Shown here: positions 62,129 through 64,000 of the stretch, piece after piece
Position numbering within the stretch: position 1 is the first letter of the stretch
How the letters are laid out: every line of letters begins with the position of its first letter
NCBI RefSeq assembly: GCF_019740315.1
Contig: NZ_JAHXZR010000004.1
Location: 310,001-374,000, forward strand
DNA length: 64,000 nt
Direction: 5' to 3'
Origin: Oceanobacter mangrovi
GTDB lineage: Bacteria; Pseudomonadota; Gammaproteobacteria; Pseudomonadales; Oceanobacteraceae
The notes under the pieces: generated by a model
What the model was told of the DNA's origin: nothing
Databases searched by the model: none
The model's input: the letters and a program-made list of their open reading frames with translations, nothing else
Made by a program: the position numbers and the translations under genes

Positions 62129-64000
62129 TGGCGCGCCCGGATACTGCAGATACGGCTCACTACACGGGGCCGATTGCCTGGATGTCGCGCCACGGCGTGG
62201 CCCCCAATCTGCTGATGCTGTTTCTGATTGTGGGCGGCTTTTTGATGTCGCTGGCGATTCGCAAGGAATTTATTCCGCCCTACGAAGCCGAGATGGTGGT
62301 GGTCAGCGTTGGCTATCCCGGTGCGACCCCCACTGAAATCGAGCAGGGCATTGTGCTGCCAATCGAGAACGAACTGGCCTCCATCAACAACATCAAGGAA
62401 GTGACTTCCAGCGCCTCGCAAGGTTCGGCTTCGGTATCGGTGGAGTTGCAAAAAGGCGGCGATCTGCAGCAGCTTTATCTCGATGTGCAGCAGGCGGTGG
62501 GCCGTATCAACACCTTTCCGGCGGCGATTGAAACACCGCGGGTCAAGATTGCCGGGCGTAACGTCGAGGTTCTGGAGTTCGCCATTTTTGGCCCGCTCGA
62601 CGGCTTTGCCATGAAACGGCTTGGAGAGGCCATCAAGGACGAGTTGCTGCAGGCCGCGGAAATCAGTCAGGTAGAGTTGCGTGGTACTCCGGACGAAGAA
62701 ATTCATGTCGAAATTTCCGGCCAGCAACTGCAACGGTTTGGTCTCACGCTGAGTGATATTGCCAGTCAGATCGGCGGCAACGCCGTGGAGCAGAGCGCAG
62801 GCACGGTGCGCACGCCGGGCGGCGATATTCTGGTAACTCTGGATGAGCGGCGTTATTGGGCGGGCGAGTTTCTCGATATTCCGGTGGTGCAGGATGAGCA
62901 GGGTGTGCAGCTGCGACTGGGCGACATAGCCACCGTGCGGGAAGGCTTCGAAGACACCAACGAGCGGGTGACCTACAACGGTCAGGAAGCGATTCGTTTC
63001 AAGGTCTATCGTTCCGAAGACCAGACTCCGGTGACCGTGGTGGATGCTGCCTACAAGCGTCTTGATGAGGTGCGGGCCAACCTGTTGCCGCCCGGCGTTG
63101 AGCTGGTGATTACCGACGACGACGGCAAAACCTACAGCGATCGTGTTGGGCTGCTGCTCAACAACGCCATCATGGGTCTGATTCTGGTTATTGTGTTGCT
63201 GAGTCTGTTCCTCGAATACCGGCTGGCGTTCTGGGTCACCATGGGGATTCCGACGGCATTTCTGGGTGCCATGCTGCTGCTGCCGCTGTTTGATGTGTCG
63301 ATCAACATGTTCTCGATGTTCGCCTTTATCATCGCTCTTGGCATTGTGGTCGACGATGCCATTATCGCCGGTGAAAATATCTACGAGCATATGCAGAAAG
63401 GCATGTCGTTCCCAAAAGCGGCGATTGAAGGCGCGCGCGAAGTGGCGATGCCGCTGGCGTTTGCGATTCTTACCAACGTGGTGGCTTTCCTGCCGCTGCT
63501 AACTATTCCCGGCCGCATGGGGTCGATGTTTGTGGCGATCCCGGTAGTGGTGATCAGCTGCTTTATCATTTCCTGGATCGAAGCCCTGTTTATCATGCCG
63601 ACCCATTTGGCCAGCATGAATAAACGGCCTGACAGTCGTCTGGGCCGCAAGATGGACGCCCTGCAGCTGAAGGTCGACGCTGCGCTCAGCCGTTTTATTC
63701 AGGGCGTTTATCTGCCCGCCATTCGACGTTGTACCGCCCAGCCGGTATTGGTGATTGCGGTGGCCGTGGCGTTTGGCGTTGCGGTGCTGGCCTGGCCGCT
63801 AAGTGGCCGCATGGGCTTCAGCATGTTTCCGCGTGTTGAGGGTGACAAGGCGGTGGCGACTGTCGAGCTGGCCAGTAATGCGCCGTTTGAACAGGCTGAA
63901 GCGATACGTCAGCTGCTGGAAGCCAAACTGATGGAGGTGATCGAGCCGGTTGAAGCCAAAGGACACCAGCTGCTGGTCAGCGCCGAAGGTGATATCGAAG
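62128..64000 (+). CDS. RND efflux transporter permease (partial, 3' end outside the window)
   Basis: The ATG at 62128 overlaps the adaptor stop by one base and the frame stays open to the right edge (about 624 residues of about 1030). The first helix (PNLLMLFLIVGGFLMSLAI), the porter domain and helices 2-6 are visible. TM4 has the proton-relay Asp pair in GIVVDDAIIAGENIYEH (near residue 410), as in AcrB. It is an HAE/MexF-like drug:proton antiporter. The substrate cannot be told. Confidence 0.93.
   Translation, partial: MARPDTADTAHYTGPIAWMSRHGVAPNLLMLFLIVGGFLMSLAIRKEFIPPYEAEMVVVSVGYPGATPTEIEQGIVLPIENELASINNIKEVTSSASQGSASVSVELQKGGDLQQLYLDVQQAVGRINTFPAAIETPRVKIAGRNVEVLEFAIFGPLDGFAMKRLGEAIKDELLQAAEISQVELRGTPDEEIHVEISGQQLQRFGLTLSDIASQIGGNAVEQSAGTVRTPGGDILVTLDERRYWAGEFLDIPVVQDEQGVQLRLGDIATVREGFEDTNERVTYNGQEAIRFKVYRSEDQTPVTVVDAAYKRLDEVRANLLPPGVELVITDDDGKTYSDRVGLLLNNAIMGLILVIVLLSLFLEYRLAFWVTMGIPTAFLGAMLLLPLFDVSINMFSMFAFIIALGIVVDDAIIAGENIYEHMQKGMSFPKAAIEGAREVAMPLAFAILTNVVAFLPLLTIPGRMGSMFVAIPVVVISCFIISWIEALFIMPTHLASMNKRPDSRLGRKMDALQLKVDAALSRFIQGVYLPAIRRCTAQPVLVIAVAVAFGVAVLAWPLSGRMGFSMFPRVEGDKAVATVELASNAPFEQAEAIRQLLEAKLMEVIEPVEAKGHQLLVSAEGDIE

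Overview
The window looks like chromosomal DNA from a marine-type gammaproteobacterium, perhaps Oceanospirillales-like. The genus cannot be fixed by eye. The evidence is the rpsF-rpsR-(membrane protein)-rplI-dnaB block, PilJ-domain sensors, an ExeM/NucH nuclease with a GlyGly-CTERM tail, Fur-box sites in front of iron genes, and a DnaT/replication-protein-P pair. Base composition is moderately GC-rich by eye, apart from an A+T-rich patch near 44.6-44.95 kb.

Layout. 1-10.7 kb: a partial coiled-coil protein, a periplasmic PilJ_N protein, a histidine phosphatase, a COG0523 GTPase behind a Zur-like box, the secreted nuclease, a PilJ/CheA-like kinase, a Fur-box flavodoxin pair and a diguanylate cyclase. 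11-16.3 kb: the rpsF operon with a possible anti-Shine-Dalgarno leader, dnaB, two divergent GNAT proteins and dgkA. 16.5-17.4 kb: a sigma factor with a zinc-finger anti-sigma factor.

17.5-39.5 kb is the centrepiece, a complete H2-uptake island. It holds hupE (divergent), hupTUV (H2-sensing kinase plus regulatory hydrogenase), hupSLC (O2-tolerant-type membrane-bound [NiFe]-hydrogenase), a HigA-like DNA-binding protein, hupDFGHIJK (maturation), hypAB-hupR-hypF-hypCDE (metal-centre assembly plus the NtrC-family activator). The order closely follows the Rhodobacter capsulatus hup/hyp cluster. I read four -24/-12 (sigma-54) promoter candidates, in front of hupE, hupT, hupS and hupD. The one before hupS has a consensus IHF site just upstream. 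This fits one H2-responsive regulon: HupUV senses H2, signals through HupT to HupR, and HupR with sigma-54 drives the structural, maturation and nickel-uptake genes. Paired stem-loops after hupC and a terminator after the HigA gene suggest that structural and maturation genes are separately dosed.

39.7-48.6 kb: an orphan FecI/FecR pair, a replication-protein-P-like/triple-DnaT pair, a thioesterase, and a Fur-box TonB receptor plus PepSY protein preceded by eight 7-bp G-rich repeats. 48.6-57.8 kb: transketolase, a hybrid kinase, a lipoprotein beside a gene broken by an in-frame TAG, a TrmH-type methyltransferase, a sucrose-phosphorylase-like GH13 enzyme, and a divergent lipoprotein/outer-membrane pair. 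57.9-64 kb: a YjbQ-family protein, a bestrophin-like channel and a tripartite RND efflux operon that runs off the end.
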